Shown: positions 1 to 9,522, numbered from the stretch's first letter. The stretch: 64,000 nt of DNA from Domibacillus aminovorans (GCF_001643235.1 NZ_LQWY01000067.1:248001-312000); one strand, 5' to 3'. Numbers and translations are program-made. The notes: generated from the letters alone by a model not told the origin.

Positions 1-1992
1 AATGCTGACATTGCGGATGAAATCGAAAAAGACCCTACACGCATTGTTGTGTTCCACGGTGGACAAACAGCAAACAGCGATGCCGATACTGTCATCAAAT
101 CATCATTCATTAGCTTCAATGCTGACCGTACAGGCGCATCTGTTATTTTATCTGATGACGTTGCGACAGTTGAAGCAGGTATCGCGTACACAGTTGCTTT
201 GATGGATGGTACGGATAACGAGGTTGCAGATGTTGTTCTTAAATCTGAACCGACTGTATTAAAAGCAGGCGCAGACAAACCAACAGTTGAAGTAAACAAA
301 GACCAAGATAAATTTGTTCTTAACTTCAAAAAGAAAATGAGCAGCGCTGCACTTGATCTTGATAACTACACTCTTTATGATGAAAATGATAAAGAATTGG
401 GTCTGCTATCAGACTTCGCAGATGAAGCATCTAAGTGGGTTGACTCTACTGAAAAAACAGCAGTTGAGTTCAAAATTGCACCAGATAAATTACTAGCGGG
501 TAAAACATATAAAGTAAAAGTGGATGTAGCTGTTGAAACAGATAAAGGCGATGCGCTTTCTAGCAGCCAACGTACAATTACAGTAAAAACACCTACTGTT
601 TCTGAAGCTCAACCAGTAGCGAAAGTAGCGCGTATTGTTGATGACAGCATCGTTGTTACATTCGATCAAGATTTAACTGAAGGACTTGTGAGTTTTAATA
701 CGAGCTTATTCACAATTAAGAGCCCTACTGGTAAAACACTTACAATCGGAGATGGCTTAGAAGCTGTGGGAAATGAATTAATTATTCCTATTGCACAAGG
801 TCCGAACGATATTGTGTTAGATAAAGATCTAACGTATACAATTGATTTCCCGGCAAATGTTGTTTCAAATGAAGTATTCACAAATGCAACAAACAAAGAA
901 GTAAAAGGTCTTAAAGCTGTTGCTCAAAAAGACGTTGAAGTGAAAAGCGTTAAAGCTGAACTTGTACGTCAATCAGATGAGAAAACAAAAGCAGATCTAC
1001 TTCTTACATTTGATCAACGTGTAAACTTGGCTACACTTGATACAGATGGAGTGAAGATTGAAGAGTCTGGTAAAGTCTACACACTTCAAGCAGGTGCAGA
1101 TATCGAAATCTATTCTGGTGATACATCAGGTAAAACAATCAAAATTAAAGATGTTCAAGCAGCATTTGATAATGACTTCACACCTGAATCTGGAGAAACG
1201 TACACAGTTGTTATCGAAACTGGAACGGTTCAAACAGATGCTGGTGCTGGTTCGAAAGTCAACCGTGTTAAACTTAAAGCTAGTTTGACAGGTGTTGACG
1301 TTGTCGCTCCTAAGATCGACAAAGTAACAGTTGAATCTGCAGAGAAGATCGTTGTTGAGTTTGACCAAGCTATCGATGCGAAAAACTTGAAAGCATCTGA
1401 TATCAAAGTTCTAGGTTTTGAAAAATACCGTGGTGGACGTTTTGAAGAACTTACTCTTCAAGGTTCTACACAACTTAAATTCAGTGCAAGCGGTGATACA
1501 TTAACAATCACACCTGCTGACAGCTCTGTGAAATTCCAAACGGGTGCTGGCGATGATGCACTTGCTCTCGTAAAAATTGCAGGGGCTGCAATTAAAGGCA
1601 CGAATGGCGTTGTTGCAGAAGATGAACTTTTACTTGGAGATGTATCTGACTTCATCGATAACGCTGCGCCAATCATGATCGGTGCAGATGCAATCGTACC
1701 AGATGGCCTTACTGTTACTTACAGTGAACCAGTTGAGTTCGACAGTGCTGACGCTGCTAGCGCTGGAAGCCAGTACACTGTAGAAGGTGCAGAACGTGAC
1801 TCTTACGGTACAACTGCAACAGCAGCTGACAATGAAGTATCTGTAACATTCAAAGATGATGTATTCGAAGATGGTGAAGATTACTCTCAAACAAAAGTAA
1901 TCTACAAACGTAATTCTACATCTGCTGTACAAGATACTGACGGTAACGAGCAAGCAAATGCAACTCTTACTGGTGTATCTAACTCTAACTAA
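1..1992 (+). CDS. S-layer-like protein, C-terminal part (truncated by window edge)
   Basis: The reading frame is open from the first base, so this is the C-terminal 663 residues of a larger secreted protein. It consists of repeated beta-rich Ig-like/SbsC-type segments of about 90-110 residues with recurring 'VxVTFDxxV' and 'AxLTGVxV' style strands and no cysteines that I see, as in the central and C-terminal regions of Bacillus S-layer proteins. No SLH domain lies in the visible part; by analogy with the 17.8 kb gene it would be N-terminal and outside the window. An ATG-like start near base 49 is actually an internal GTG (Val) and has no ribosome binding site. A strong terminator follows. The S-layer assignment rests on composition and neighbours (several SLH proteins), not on a diagnostic motif. 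Confidence 0.75.
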   Translation, partial: NADIADEIEKDPTRIVVFHGGQTANSDADTVIKSSFISFNADRTGASVILSDDVATVEAGIAYTVALMDGTDNEVADVVLKSEPTVLKAGADKPTVEVNKDQDKFVLNFKKKMSSAALDLDNYTLYDENDKELGLLSDFADEASKWVDSTEKTAVEFKIAPDKLLAGKTYKVKVDVAVETDKGDALSSSQRTITVKTPTVSEAQPVAKVARIVDDSIVVTFDQDLTEGLVSFNTSLFTIKSPTGKTLTIGDGLEAVGNELIIPIAQGPNDIVLDKDLTYTIDFPANVVSNEVFTNATNKEVKGLKAVAQKDVEVKSVKAELVRQSDEKTKADLLLTFDQRVNLATLDTDGVKIEESGKVYTLQAGADIEIYSGDTSGKTIKIKDVQAAFDNDFTPESGETYTVVIETGTVQTDAGAGSKVNRVKLKASLTGVDVVAPKIDKVTVESAEKIVVEFDQAIDAKNLKASDIKVLGFEKYRGGRFEELTLQGSTQLKFSASGDTLTITPADSSVKFQTGAGDDALALVKIAGAAIKGTNGVVAEDELLLGDVSDFIDNAAPIMIGADAIVPDGLTVTYSEPVEFDSADAASAGSQYTVEGAERDSYGTTATAADNEVSVTFKDDVFEDGEDYSQTKVIYKRNSTSAVQDTDGNEQANATLTGVSNSN

Positions 1993-2041
1993 TAAAGCAA
2001 AATGCTGCTTTATAAGCTGAGTGATTCAGTAGCATAAAGGG

Positions 2042-2080
2042 AAATGCCCGGTGAAGTTAAACTTCACCGGGCATTTTGTT
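2042..2080 (+). terminator. Rho-independent terminator after S-layer-like gene
   Basis: A perfect inverted repeat (AATGCCCGGTGAAG ... CTTCACCGGGCATT) with a short AT loop is followed by TTTTG. It lies about 50 bases after the stop codon. Confidence 0.85.
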
Positions 2081-2509
2081 ATATTCAAAGGGAAACCTCG
2101 TAGAAAGCGTCTGCTACTCTCTACTATCTTTATCAAACAAATGTTTAGAAAGCATTATGGAGCTGACCTGTAAAAAAGAGACTTAGAAAAAGGCATCTAC
2201 AATGCTTGATTGCCAAATTTGATTGGCGCCAGGTCATTTAATGAATGGAGAGGTCTTTGAATCTTCTTTGCTTTAGCGATAGTGAAAGAATTCGATGAAG
2301 CAATATTTTTTGGCTACATTTGAAAAGGCACATGTAGTTTACCCTATAAGAAACATAAAATATTCAGATCATTTATGAATTTATAACTATTTCAATTTTC
2401 CTAGTATTAAGATGTGAATATAGATTAAATATATCTTTTTAACTAGTAAAAGAGACCTTATTTAGATTTCTGTTTTCAAAATAAATAAATAGAAAGAATC
2501 ATAAACTTT
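2081..2509. other. Gap with no recognisable gene
   Basis: About 430 bases of AT-rich sequence between the terminator and the decayed SLH gene. I see no ORF with a ribosome binding site, no RNA motif and no convincing repeat. It may be decayed coding DNA. Confidence 0.4.
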
Positions 2510-2896
2510 ATGCTAAAAAGTAGTGTTAAAAAGATAATTAGTCTTTTTCTCATGACACTTTTATTCGTCCAATTATTGCCGATATACTCAGCTGCAGAAG
2601 GATTTTTAGATGTGATAACAAATAAAGAAGAGATCAACAAGCTAGTAGAATCAGGCATCATCCGGAATTACCCGGATAACACATTCAAACCGAATCAGAT
2701 TATTACAAGGGAACAAGGAGTTGCGGTTAGTTTAACGGCAGGCTTCATACCTGCACAAAGTTATACGGAGGAATTAGGTTTAGGCCTAATCATGATTCTA
2801 TGTATCGTTCTGATATATATAAGATCAAAGTTTAGTTATCCGCTTAACGAATTGACTTACTCAGCTTCCGCTGTACCAACAAAAAAAGCAATCTAG
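2510..2896 (+). pseudogene. Decayed SLH-domain protein fragment
   Basis: The first 29 residues form a signal peptide (basic start, hydrophobic core, 'YSAAEG' cleavage region). They are followed by a partial SLH domain at about residues 31-77, where 'GIIRNYPDNTFKPNQIITREQ' carries the family's conserved glycine and NxxITRxQ pattern. After about residue 88 the frame turns into an unrelated hydrophobic stretch and stops at 128, whereas SLH proteins normally have three domains of 55 residues. This fits a frameshifted or truncated remnant. The ribosome binding site is weak (AGAAAG). A functional very small secreted protein cannot be excluded. Confidence 0.55.
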
Positions 2897-3029
2897 CAAT
2901 GCCCGCTGAATTCTTTTTGACAATTATCAATAGAGTAAGAGCAGGAAAAAGCAAAAACATATAGAATAAGTAAATCTGATAAAATATTAAAAATATTGTA
3001 AAGAATTTCAATAGTTGTGTAAAGTAGGA

Positions 3030-3058
3030 TTGATTTGTTGGCAAAAATTATGTATGAT
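3030..3058 (+). promoter_or_regulatory. Putative sigma-A promoter for the large SLH protein
   Basis: TTGATT and TATGAT are separated by 17 bases, about 70 bases upstream of the start codon. The untranslated leader contains a GCAGG/CCTGC inverted repeat. Confidence 0.45.
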
Positions 3059-3127
3059 TTTAGTAACATACTAGCAGGAAGATTTTTCTTAAGGAAACCT
3101 GCACAATAAATTGAAGAGGTGACAATA

Positions 3128-5182
3128 TTGGTGAAAAAGTATCCATTTAGCAGCAAAGCAGTAAAAGCCATGATCGCAGCAACAGTTGCATTTACACCAA
3201 TCGCAACAACAGCCATTGTGTTTGACGCGAATAAAGTTGAAGCAGCATACGTTCAAAACACAGCTCATTTCAACAGTGTCCCGTCTTTTGAAAAATATGC
3301 ACAATCGATTGAAGAAGAAGCGAATGTGAGCACGGAAGTTCGAGACGCTTTAGAAGCGATGGATGATGCAGAATGGGAAGCAGCTCTTGCGCCAGTCCTT
3401 GTTGATGCAACCGATGATCAAAAGAAAGCCGTTGTGGGCTTGGTTCGATTACAAGTAAACTTGTATACAGGTACATATGAAAAGGGACAGCTACAAACAT
3501 TCATCAAGGAAAATAAGGAATTTTTTGGAGATGAATCAACATCAAAATATTTAACGTATTTGCAAAAGGTAGAAGAAGCTGTCTACACTGAAGTAAAGGC
3601 GAATCAAGATGAATTTATTCAAAATCCAACTGTCGAACTCTTTCAAACGCTTGTAGACGCTATACGTTCAACGGATCATGCCGGCATCAAAGCGTCCATT
3701 GAAGGCGCCATTGTGTTGTCAAACGCTACGATTGCTGAGACCGTGACAAACATTGAGAATGAATTAATCCAAGGAACCGTAACGAAAGCGGACTGGAAAA
3801 CTGCTGTCGTCAGTTCAGGACTTGCTTGGATGAAACTATACGGGATTGAAAAGAATCCTGGTGGCGGCGGTGGCGGTGGCGGCACACCAGGCGAAGGCGA
3901 AGGCGGAGGTACCGTAACACCTGGTCCTGGCGGTGATGTCACTGTAACACCGGAGACCGTTCAAAACGGCACACAAGTAACAGCAATCATTTCAAGTGAG
4001 CTTCAAACACGAATTCTTGCGAGCATTAAAACTCAAGCAGCTGAAATTACGATCAAACTGCCAAAAGCGGAGCCTGGTCAAACCGTATCACTTGATATCC
4101 CGGCACCACTCGTTGATGCCATTGAAGCAAAAGCGCCAAAAGCGACGATCGTTGTTGTTGGCGATGGTGCAACGTATTACTTGCCAGTAGCGGAAATAGA
4201 TACAGTAGCGATCGCGGCAGATCTTGGTACAACAGTAGCAGAACTGACATTCCGTGTATCGATCAATCCGGTTCCATCTGCACAAGCGATTCAAATTACA
4301 CAATTGCTGCAGTCTCGTGGTGTTAACGTTGTAGCATCCATCGTGGATATTAAGCTTGAAGCAGTTGTTGGCGACAAAGTTTATCCAATTAAGAGCCTTG
4401 GCAACGTATATGTGAAGCGTTCATTCGGCTTGAATAAAAAAGTAAAAACAAACAACACAACAGGTGCTGTATTGGAAAATGACGGCACATACCGTACACT
4501 TCCGACAAAATTTAAAACAGTGAATGGACAGCAACATGCATTTGTCAGCTCATTGACAAACTCTATTTACACAGTGGTAGAGAGCGATATTACATTCCCT
4601 GACGTAAATAACGGAAAAAACTGGGCAGAAGCCTACATTGAAACATTAGCGTCAAAATACATCATTTCCGGTACAACAGCGGGCACATATAAAGGCGACG
4701 AGTACATGACGCGTGCGCAATTCGCGGTGCTCTTAAGCCGTGCGCTTGGCTTGCCTAGCGAGCAATACGATAACCGCTTTAAAGACGTTAAAGGCGATGA
4801 GTGGTTCAATACGAATGGTGCTTTAATGTCTGCTGTTAAACAAGGCATCATTGCTGGTAAAAAAGACGGCACATTTGCACCAAACGACCGCATTACACGC
4901 GCTGAATCAGCAGCGATGATCGGCCGTGCGCTTAACCTTAAAATGATTAAATTTGATGCTGCTAAATTGGATAAAAATAAAAAATTAGCAGATTTCAAAG
5001 ATGCGAAAGCAATCGGTGCGTCAACACGCGAAGAAGTATTGAAAGTGTACCAAGCTGGTATCATGTCCGGTACAGGAAAAGGCACATTTAATCCGAATGA
5101 ATTCACAAAACGCGACCAAATGGCCCGTATCCTTGCTGAATTCCTGATCAAAGCGGAATTAATGGAAGCCATTACTAAATAA
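3128..5182 (+). CDS. Secreted protein with C-terminal SLH domains
   Basis: A cell-surface protein of about 684 residues. The preferred start is TTG at 3128, because the longer frame's GTG at 3119 lies inside the ribosome binding site AAGAGGTG. A signal peptide ends near 'NKVEAA' (about residue 40). A mostly helical acidic region (45-240) follows, then a glycine-rich hinge (about 244-275, eight consecutive Gly), then a beta-rich domain (about 280-480). Three SLH domains close the protein, starting at about 486, 548 and 620, each with the TRAQ/TRAE/TKRDQ type motif. SLH domains bind pyruvylated secondary cell wall polymer, so the C-terminus should anchor it to the wall. The N-terminal function is unknown. 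The helix-hinge-sheet-SLH order resembles other Bacillaceae surface proteins. Confidence 0.85.
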   Translation: MVKKYPFSSKAVKAMIAATVAFTPIATTAIVFDANKVEAAYVQNTAHFNSVPSFEKYAQSIEEEANVSTEVRDALEAMDDAEWEAALAPVLVDATDDQKKAVVGLVRLQVNLYTGTYEKGQLQTFIKENKEFFGDESTSKYLTYLQKVEEAVYTEVKANQDEFIQNPTVELFQTLVDAIRSTDHAGIKASIEGAIVLSNATIAETVTNIENELIQGTVTKADWKTAVVSSGLAWMKLYGIEKNPGGGGGGGGTPGEGEGGGTVTPGPGGDVTVTPETVQNGTQVTAIISSELQTRILASIKTQAAEITIKLPKAEPGQTVSLDIPAPLVDAIEAKAPKATIVVVGDGATYYLPVAEIDTVAIAADLGTTVAELTFRVSINPVPSAQAIQITQLLQSRGVNVVASIVDIKLEAVVGDKVYPIKSLGNVYVKRSFGLNKKVKTNNTTGAVLENDGTYRTLPTKFKTVNGQQHAFVSSLTNSIYTVVESDITFPDVNNGKNWAEAYIETLASKYIISGTTAGTYKGDEYMTRAQFAVLLSRALGLPSEQYDNRFKDVKGDEWFNTNGALMSAVKQGIIAGKKDGTFAPNDRITRAESAAMIGRALNLKMIKFDAAKLDKNKKLADFKDAKAIGASTREEVLKVYQAGIMSGTGKGTFNPNEFTKRDQMARILAEFLIKAELMEAITK

Positions 5183-5198
5183 GAACGGCATCTTGAAG

Positions 5199-5235
5199 GT
5201 CTGATCCATGCAACAGCTGGATCAGATCTTCCCTA
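5199..5235 (+). terminator. Possible terminator hairpin
   Basis: The inverted repeat TCTGATCCA/TGGATCAGA starts 18 bases after the SLH gene stop. The run after it is pyrimidine-rich but not pure T, so termination strength is uncertain. Confidence 0.4.
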
Positions 5236-5282
5236 TTACATAAAACTACATTCGACTCATAAAAAATCCTACCACAGAAAAA

Positions 5283-5751
5283 TGGAGACTGCCCCCTGTT
5301 GTTGAGACAGGGATCAAAACACTTTTTAAACAACCAGTTGTCGGTATTGTACCGGCGACTGGTTGTTTAGTTTCGTTTGAATACGGATATTGTTAAAGAT
5401 GATCGAGGTAGAACGATTCAGACTGTAGTGAGGAATGAAACGATTCGATGGGGGCATTATCAGCGGGCGTTCCTTTACGAGACATGCTCATGCCTTTTTC
5501 CTTGATGGGTTTTGATACGCTTTTGACGTGTAAACCGAACCTTGATCACTATACAATATACATCCTTTGGGCAAAGGGGATAACTGGCTTAGTGTGTCTA
5601 AAACAAAATCTATATCTTGACAGTTTAAAGGCCGTAACAACGGAAACTTCGACCCGCTTGCCAATGCAACGCGTGCCGAAACAAGCGTCATGCTTTACCG
5701 GATTTTGATTAAATAAGAAAGGAGGGGCTGTCTCAAATTGAGACAGCCCCT
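5283..5751 (-). mobile_element. Remnant of an IS3-family (IS150-type) insertion sequence
   Basis: A transposase fragment is flanked by degenerate repeats: GAGACTGCCCC near 5284 on one side and a perfect GGGGCTGTCTCA/TGAGACAGCCCC hairpin at 5723-5752 on the other. An imperfect hairpin with AACAACCAGT/ACTGGTTGTT arms lies at about 5327-5369. The transposase is missing its N-terminal two thirds and orfA, so the element cannot be active. Confidence 0.6.
5393..5702 (-). pseudogene. IS3-family transposase (OrfB) fragment, frameshifted
   Basis: On the minus strand the frame from about 5702 carries 'ILYSDQGSVYTS', the second catalytic Asp region of the DDE integrase core. After 'KAYQ' the frame shifts by one base, and the adjacent frame continues with 'PIKEKGMSMSRKGTPADNAPIESFHSSL' (first part 'PIKEKGMSMSRKGTPADN'). 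This is the classic IS150/IS3 OrfB sequence containing the catalytic Glu. A stop follows at 5393. The frame change lies near 5512. Only about 100 residues of the normal roughly 280 remain. Confidence 0.75.
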
Positions 5752-5770
5752 CTTGTTAAAGAATACGCCC

Positions 5771-5819
5771 AAAAAAAGTGTCTCAGGCTTCTTCTTTTAG
5801 CTTGAGATACTCTTTTTTT
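5771..5819. terminator. Bidirectional terminator between IS remnant and minus-strand SLH gene
   Basis: GTCTCAGGCT pairs imperfectly with AGCTTGAGATAC. A run of seven A lies on the left (T on the minus strand) and seven T on the right, so either strand could use it. Confidence 0.6.
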
Positions 5820-5821
5820 AT

Positions 5822-7255
5822 TTATTGAAAAAACAGCATATCATCTCGGTAGTTTTGCTTTAAGTCTTTTTCCAGAAAGTTAAGAAACCGGATAATGAGA
5901 GTGGACGCTTCTGCTCTTGTCATCGTTTGATTTGAATTGAAACGATTTCTGCCATCTCCATGAATCAAACCAATTTCGGTCGCAACATATACACTGTCTT
6001 TTGCCCAATACGGGATTGTATTGTTATCGGCATAGTTCGTTTGATAACCAGGATTTGGTGCGCGCTCTTCTAATCCTAAGGCGCGGACAAGAATGGCGAC
6101 TGCTTGAGCTCGAGTTAGCGAGCTTTTAGGCATAAACTTACTGGCAGTGACTCCTTTAATGACTCCTTTTTGAAAAGCACTTTCAATGTACAAATAATTA
6201 GGATCAAGGGGATCTAAGTCTGTAAAGATCGCTTTTTTAGGTGCGCGTTGCTTTTTTGGCTGTTCAAGTACACGGATGTCGGCTGACTTTAACACCCCAA
6301 CGGTAAACTCGTATCGATTCATCGGAGTATTTGGTGAAAAAAATTGGCTCGATTCATCAAACACACCAAGAGAATACAAGCGTTCAATGTTGTCTTTTGC
6401 CCAATGCCCAGTTAAATCACGAAATTTAGGCACAATGAGACGTTCAATGATCGGAAGCATTTCTTCGTTTAAATGAACAGTTCCGGTTTTGCTTTTGCCG
6501 CTTCCATTAGGGATATCATACGAATACTCGCCAATCATATTTTGCTGACTGATGACGGAATGACCCCCAGTAAAGCTGGATAAGGAAGGATCATGCGGCT
6601 CATATTTCAACACTTTTGTTTTGCTGTCTGATACTTTACTTGTGATAAAGGATTTCCCTAGGCTGGATTCAATTTCATAATCGATAATCTGCGTCTCCGT
6701 AGCACCCCAGAAGTTTTCATACCCGACATTGCGGCCGCTGAAATGCACGGTAATCTTGTCGTTCGTCTTGGTTTTATATATTTTTCTGCCAACTACATTT
6801 CCAGAGTAATAGTCAGAGGCAGGGCGATTGTCTATGATCGTACCTTGGGACAATTGATAATCATCTAATGTATAGGTTACATTCTCTATAGTTATGTTCT
6901 CCGAATAACTTTTCACAGATGTTTGGGAAGTTGTCTGCCCTTTGTCTGTCCGCTCTTCCAAATTTGTTACATAAGCAATACTGCGCGATAGTTTATTTCC
7001 GCCATTTGTTAAAGTAAAGCGATACGTTTTTGTTAATTGGCTTTTTTGTACCTGTTCAGTTATCGTCACTTTTCCGCTAAATTTAACTGGGTTGCCGGAT
7101 AAAAAGACGTACTCTTCATACGTATATTCGTTACGAACACCGCCATTAAAATCTGGAGATGCCGCCTCAACGGAAGATAGTATAAAGAGGGAGATAAAAA
7201 GTGCACTAATATAGATCCATAGATTTTTTGATAAACGTGTCCAGACTTTTTTCAT
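5822..7255 (-). CDS. SLH-domain surface protein
   Basis: About 477 residues. The second ATG (7255) is preferred, since AAAGGAA abuts the first ATG at 7261. A signal peptide (hydrophobic 'IYISALFISLFIL') ends near 'SSVEAA'. A beta-rich region of about 240 residues without a motif I recognise follows. Three SLH domains occupy roughly 277-477: 'KFRDLTGHWAKDNIERL', 'FTDLDPLDPNYLYIESA', and a third with 'NYADNNTIPYWAKDSV'. It should be exported and tethered to the secondary cell wall polymer. The gene downstream of 7369-9036 on the same strand, it probably shares a transcript with that secreted protein (gap about 110 bases). The role of the N-terminal half is unknown. Confidence 0.8.
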   Translation of the reverse strand: MKKVWTRLSKNLWIYISALFISLFILSSVEAASPDFNGGVRNEYTYEEYVFLSGNPVKFSGKVTITEQVQKSQLTKTYRFTLTNGGNKLSRSIAYVTNLEERTDKGQTTSQTSVKSYSENITIENVTYTLDDYQLSQGTIIDNRPASDYYSGNVVGRKIYKTKTNDKITVHFSGRNVGYENFWGATETQIIDYEIESSLGKSFITSKVSDSKTKVLKYEPHDPSLSSFTGGHSVISQQNMIGEYSYDIPNGSGKSKTGTVHLNEEMLPIIERLIVPKFRDLTGHWAKDNIERLYSLGVFDESSQFFSPNTPMNRYEFTVGVLKSADIRVLEQPKKQRAPKKAIFTDLDPLDPNYLYIESAFQKGVIKGVTASKFMPKSSLTRAQAVAILVRALGLEERAPNPGYQTNYADNNTIPYWAKDSVYVATEIGLIHGDGRNRFNSNQTMTRAEASTLIIRFLNFLEKDLKQNYRDDMLFFQ

Positions 7256-7368
7256 ATCCATTTCCTTTCACTCACACTCTATTATTTTTCTTCGATAAAG
7301 GATTTAAACCGGCTTAGCTAAATGCGGCATGTAAACCATGCGTTTATATGCCACACTTTTCTCTTCTA

Positions 7369-9036
7369 TTAATTTACGAAGAGAATCCGTCCTTTTACTT
7401 TGGATTCATGGAGAATGTAGAGCCGTTCACCCGTTTTCAACTCATCTGCATCAATAATTTTGCCATCCCGAATAATGGTAGTTTGTTTAATATTCATGCT
7501 GTTGATTCTCCCGACGTCCTCCCATACGCCGCTTTGCCACTGACTGACATTACGAACGATAACCGCTGTAGGTTTACCCATCTCATATTGAGCAAATCCA
7601 TCAAATCGCCCTACTGACACAATTTGAGCGGGCGAGCTGCTTGTTCCAACGATGTGAGCCCCAATGATGGTGTTATTCGCTACATAAAAGTATCCATATT
7701 CTTCAACGTGATTTATCAATTCGTTTTGTTGAGGAACGATGGTTAACACTGAACTCTTGAAATCTTCGACAGCAACAGTATCATTGCTAAAGGAAAGTTT
7801 GGATACCGTTGAGTTTTGCCAGTAATTATTAGACAGCAGCTTCGCATGTTTCAGCGAAAGCTGGTAGCCATTGGTGCTGCTGATTTGACCAAAATAGATC
7901 GAGTGGTTTGTTAAGTTCGGACTTTGGAAGCCATCATTTGTTACGTGTACTACATTCGCGTATTGACTTTTTTGAGCACCGTCCGTTACGACAAAAGCTG
8001 TTCCCCCAAGCTGTACTTGTAAACTTTTCTCATCTACTATTCTTCCATTCCGAATAAGAATAGTCCCATCATGGTAAGGGATAAGTCCGGCAGTTTTTAA
8101 ATTCAGCCAATTCGAAGAAAGATTCACTGAGGTCATCGGTTCATAAAACGTGCGTTCATTATTTCGTTTAATGACCATTTTCTGAATAACTTCTTGGCCG
8201 AATTGGCTCACGGTCACAAAATAAATGTCATGATTTTTATAGAAATGAAAGCGGTCATGCTTGATGGGCTGGTTCCCTACATATATAGGTGTTTTCGTTG
8301 AGTAGGTATAACTGGTATTTCCAGAAGGGGTGGTTGGCTGCCACTTCCCATCTCGGAATACCCGTTCATTTTTTATAATAAGTTTATTTCGAATCGTATC
8401 AATTTGATGGATCGTCCCCTTATAGAGATGTTCAACTTTCATTCCTTGTGTATTGATCTCGATTGAACTTATGTAATTAGTGTTGTATTCCATAAATGTA
8501 AGCTTGACCCGGTCTCCTTCATACAAAACGCTCAGGTCTGTGAGTGTGGTTCCTTTAAAGATTTCTGTTTCATTATTTAGATAGTAGGTTTTCGATTGTC
8601 CATCATCGAGCCGGATCGAAAGGAAGGCACCATTTGGGTCAATGTGATTCACAGTTCCTGTTATGACTCTATCCCGGTGTTCGATTTCTGCGGGGAACTC
8701 ACCGGATTGTCCACGAAGCTCTTTAACACGGCGCAAGTTCACATCCGCCTCTACTTCCATCCCTGGTTTAAAGGCATCAATGGTTGTGGGAAGAGTATCA
8801 ACTGTTAACTTAGTAAATTGGTCGATGGCCATTGTAATGGTTCGGCCTTGCTCATTCATAATTGTAATGTTTTTTAGCCTTTTTTCTGTTGTTTCATCAT
8901 CCAGCTGCACCTCTTCATAAGTCACATCTACAAACGTCCCATTCATAACCGAATTGGCTTCAGCTCGGTCAGCCGCAAATAATCCTAGAAATAGTAAAAA
9001 AATAAAAGTGAACAAAAACGAATGATATTTTAACAC
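7369..9036 (-). CDS. Secreted protein of unknown function paired with SLH protein
   Basis: 555 residues starting at GTG 9036, with a good GGAGG site about 8 bases upstream. The signal peptide 'FTFIFLLFLGLFAADRAEA' is clear and there is no other membrane segment or SLH domain. The rest is beta-rich, with a repeated theme: 'V(E/K)HLYKGTIHQID', 'TVNHIDPNG', 'GQISSTNGY', 'VGRFDGFAQ', each followed by an 'R(N/D)GK/RI(V/I)D' strand such as 'IRNGRIVDEKSLQ' and 'IRDGKIIDADELK'. This suggests four to six tandem OB- or SH3-like barrels that I cannot assign to a family. It precedes the SLH gene on the same strand, so the two products may work together at the cell surface. Function unknown. Confidence 0.7.
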   Translation of the reverse strand: MLKYHSFLFTFIFLLFLGLFAADRAEANSVMNGTFVDVTYEEVQLDDETTEKRLKNITIMNEQGRTITMAIDQFTKLTVDTLPTTIDAFKPGMEVEADVNLRRVKELRGQSGEFPAEIEHRDRVITGTVNHIDPNGAFLSIRLDDGQSKTYYLNNETEIFKGTTLTDLSVLYEGDRVKLTFMEYNTNYISSIEINTQGMKVEHLYKGTIHQIDTIRNKLIIKNERVFRDGKWQPTTPSGNTSYTYSTKTPIYVGNQPIKHDRFHFYKNHDIYFVTVSQFGQEVIQKMVIKRNNERTFYEPMTSVNLSSNWLNLKTAGLIPYHDGTILIRNGRIVDEKSLQVQLGGTAFVVTDGAQKSQYANVVHVTNDGFQSPNLTNHSIYFGQISSTNGYQLSLKHAKLLSNNYWQNSTVSKLSFSNDTVAVEDFKSSVLTIVPQQNELINHVEEYGYFYVANNTIIGAHIVGTSSSPAQIVSVGRFDGFAQYEMGKPTAVIVRNVSQWQSGVWEDVGRINSMNIKQTTIIRDGKIIDADELKTGERLYILHESKVKGRILFVN

Positions 9037-9128
9037 ATATGACGCCTCCGCTATAAATTATTTTACTAGTAATATAAACCTACATAAGTAATGGGTTTAT
9101 AGGTGTTATATCGTCCTGTATTATCCAA

Positions 9129-9475
9129 ATGTTAAGCATTAATTCTCTTATTTATTCAATAACGTTTTTGTTGCTACTTGTTTATCTGATAGCGATTCAG
9201 AACTAGAGAAAGAATTGTCTACATTAGAAAGTGATGAAGATTTAAAAAGCCGGCTTGAAGCAGGAGAAGGGATTGAAAGTGCTATGGTTCAAGTGGTAGA
9301 AGGAGACGAAAATGTGGTCAATGTGGATATTCAGCTTAGTGCTGATCAAACGATGACTGCGGACGAAGTAATTGAAAAATATAGCAGTGTCATTAAAGAA
9401 AAATATCCGGATCAAAAAGTAGATCTAATCATTGCGAAGGATGACAAGTTGTTAAAACAAACTACATTAAAATAA
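9129..9475 (+). pseudogene. Small lipoprotein-like gene with a disrupted start
   Basis: An open frame from 9139 to 9475 encodes '...VFVATCLSDSDSELEKEL' and then an acidic 85-residue domain with regular beta/alpha alternation, but no ATG or GTG precedes the cysteine; the first in-frame start is TTG 9215. In the next frame ATG 9129 opens a hydrophobic signal-like peptide (MLSINSLIYSITFLLLL) that stops at 9203. A single-base shift would join the two into a typical lipoprotein (hydrophobic core, lipobox-like 'VATC', acidic spacer). Either the gene is broken or the TTG 9215 start gives an 86-residue cytosolic protein. I do not recognise the family. A strong terminator follows. Confidence 0.45.
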
Positions 9476-9478
9476 AGG

Positions 9479-9522
9479 AAGAGCAGGAAGCCACTAAAAG
9501 GGGTTGCCTGCTCTTTTGTTTT
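9479..9522 (+). terminator. Rho-independent terminator
   Basis: AAGAGCAGG ... CCTGCTCTT stem with extra GGC/GCC pairing, followed by TTGTTTTT. It ends the small lipoprotein-like unit. Confidence 0.85.

Noticed and set aside
4633-5172. 179-codon minus-strand ORF opposite the SLH domains
   Set aside because: It is an antisense shadow of the SLH coding sequence, with no ribosome binding site or domain.
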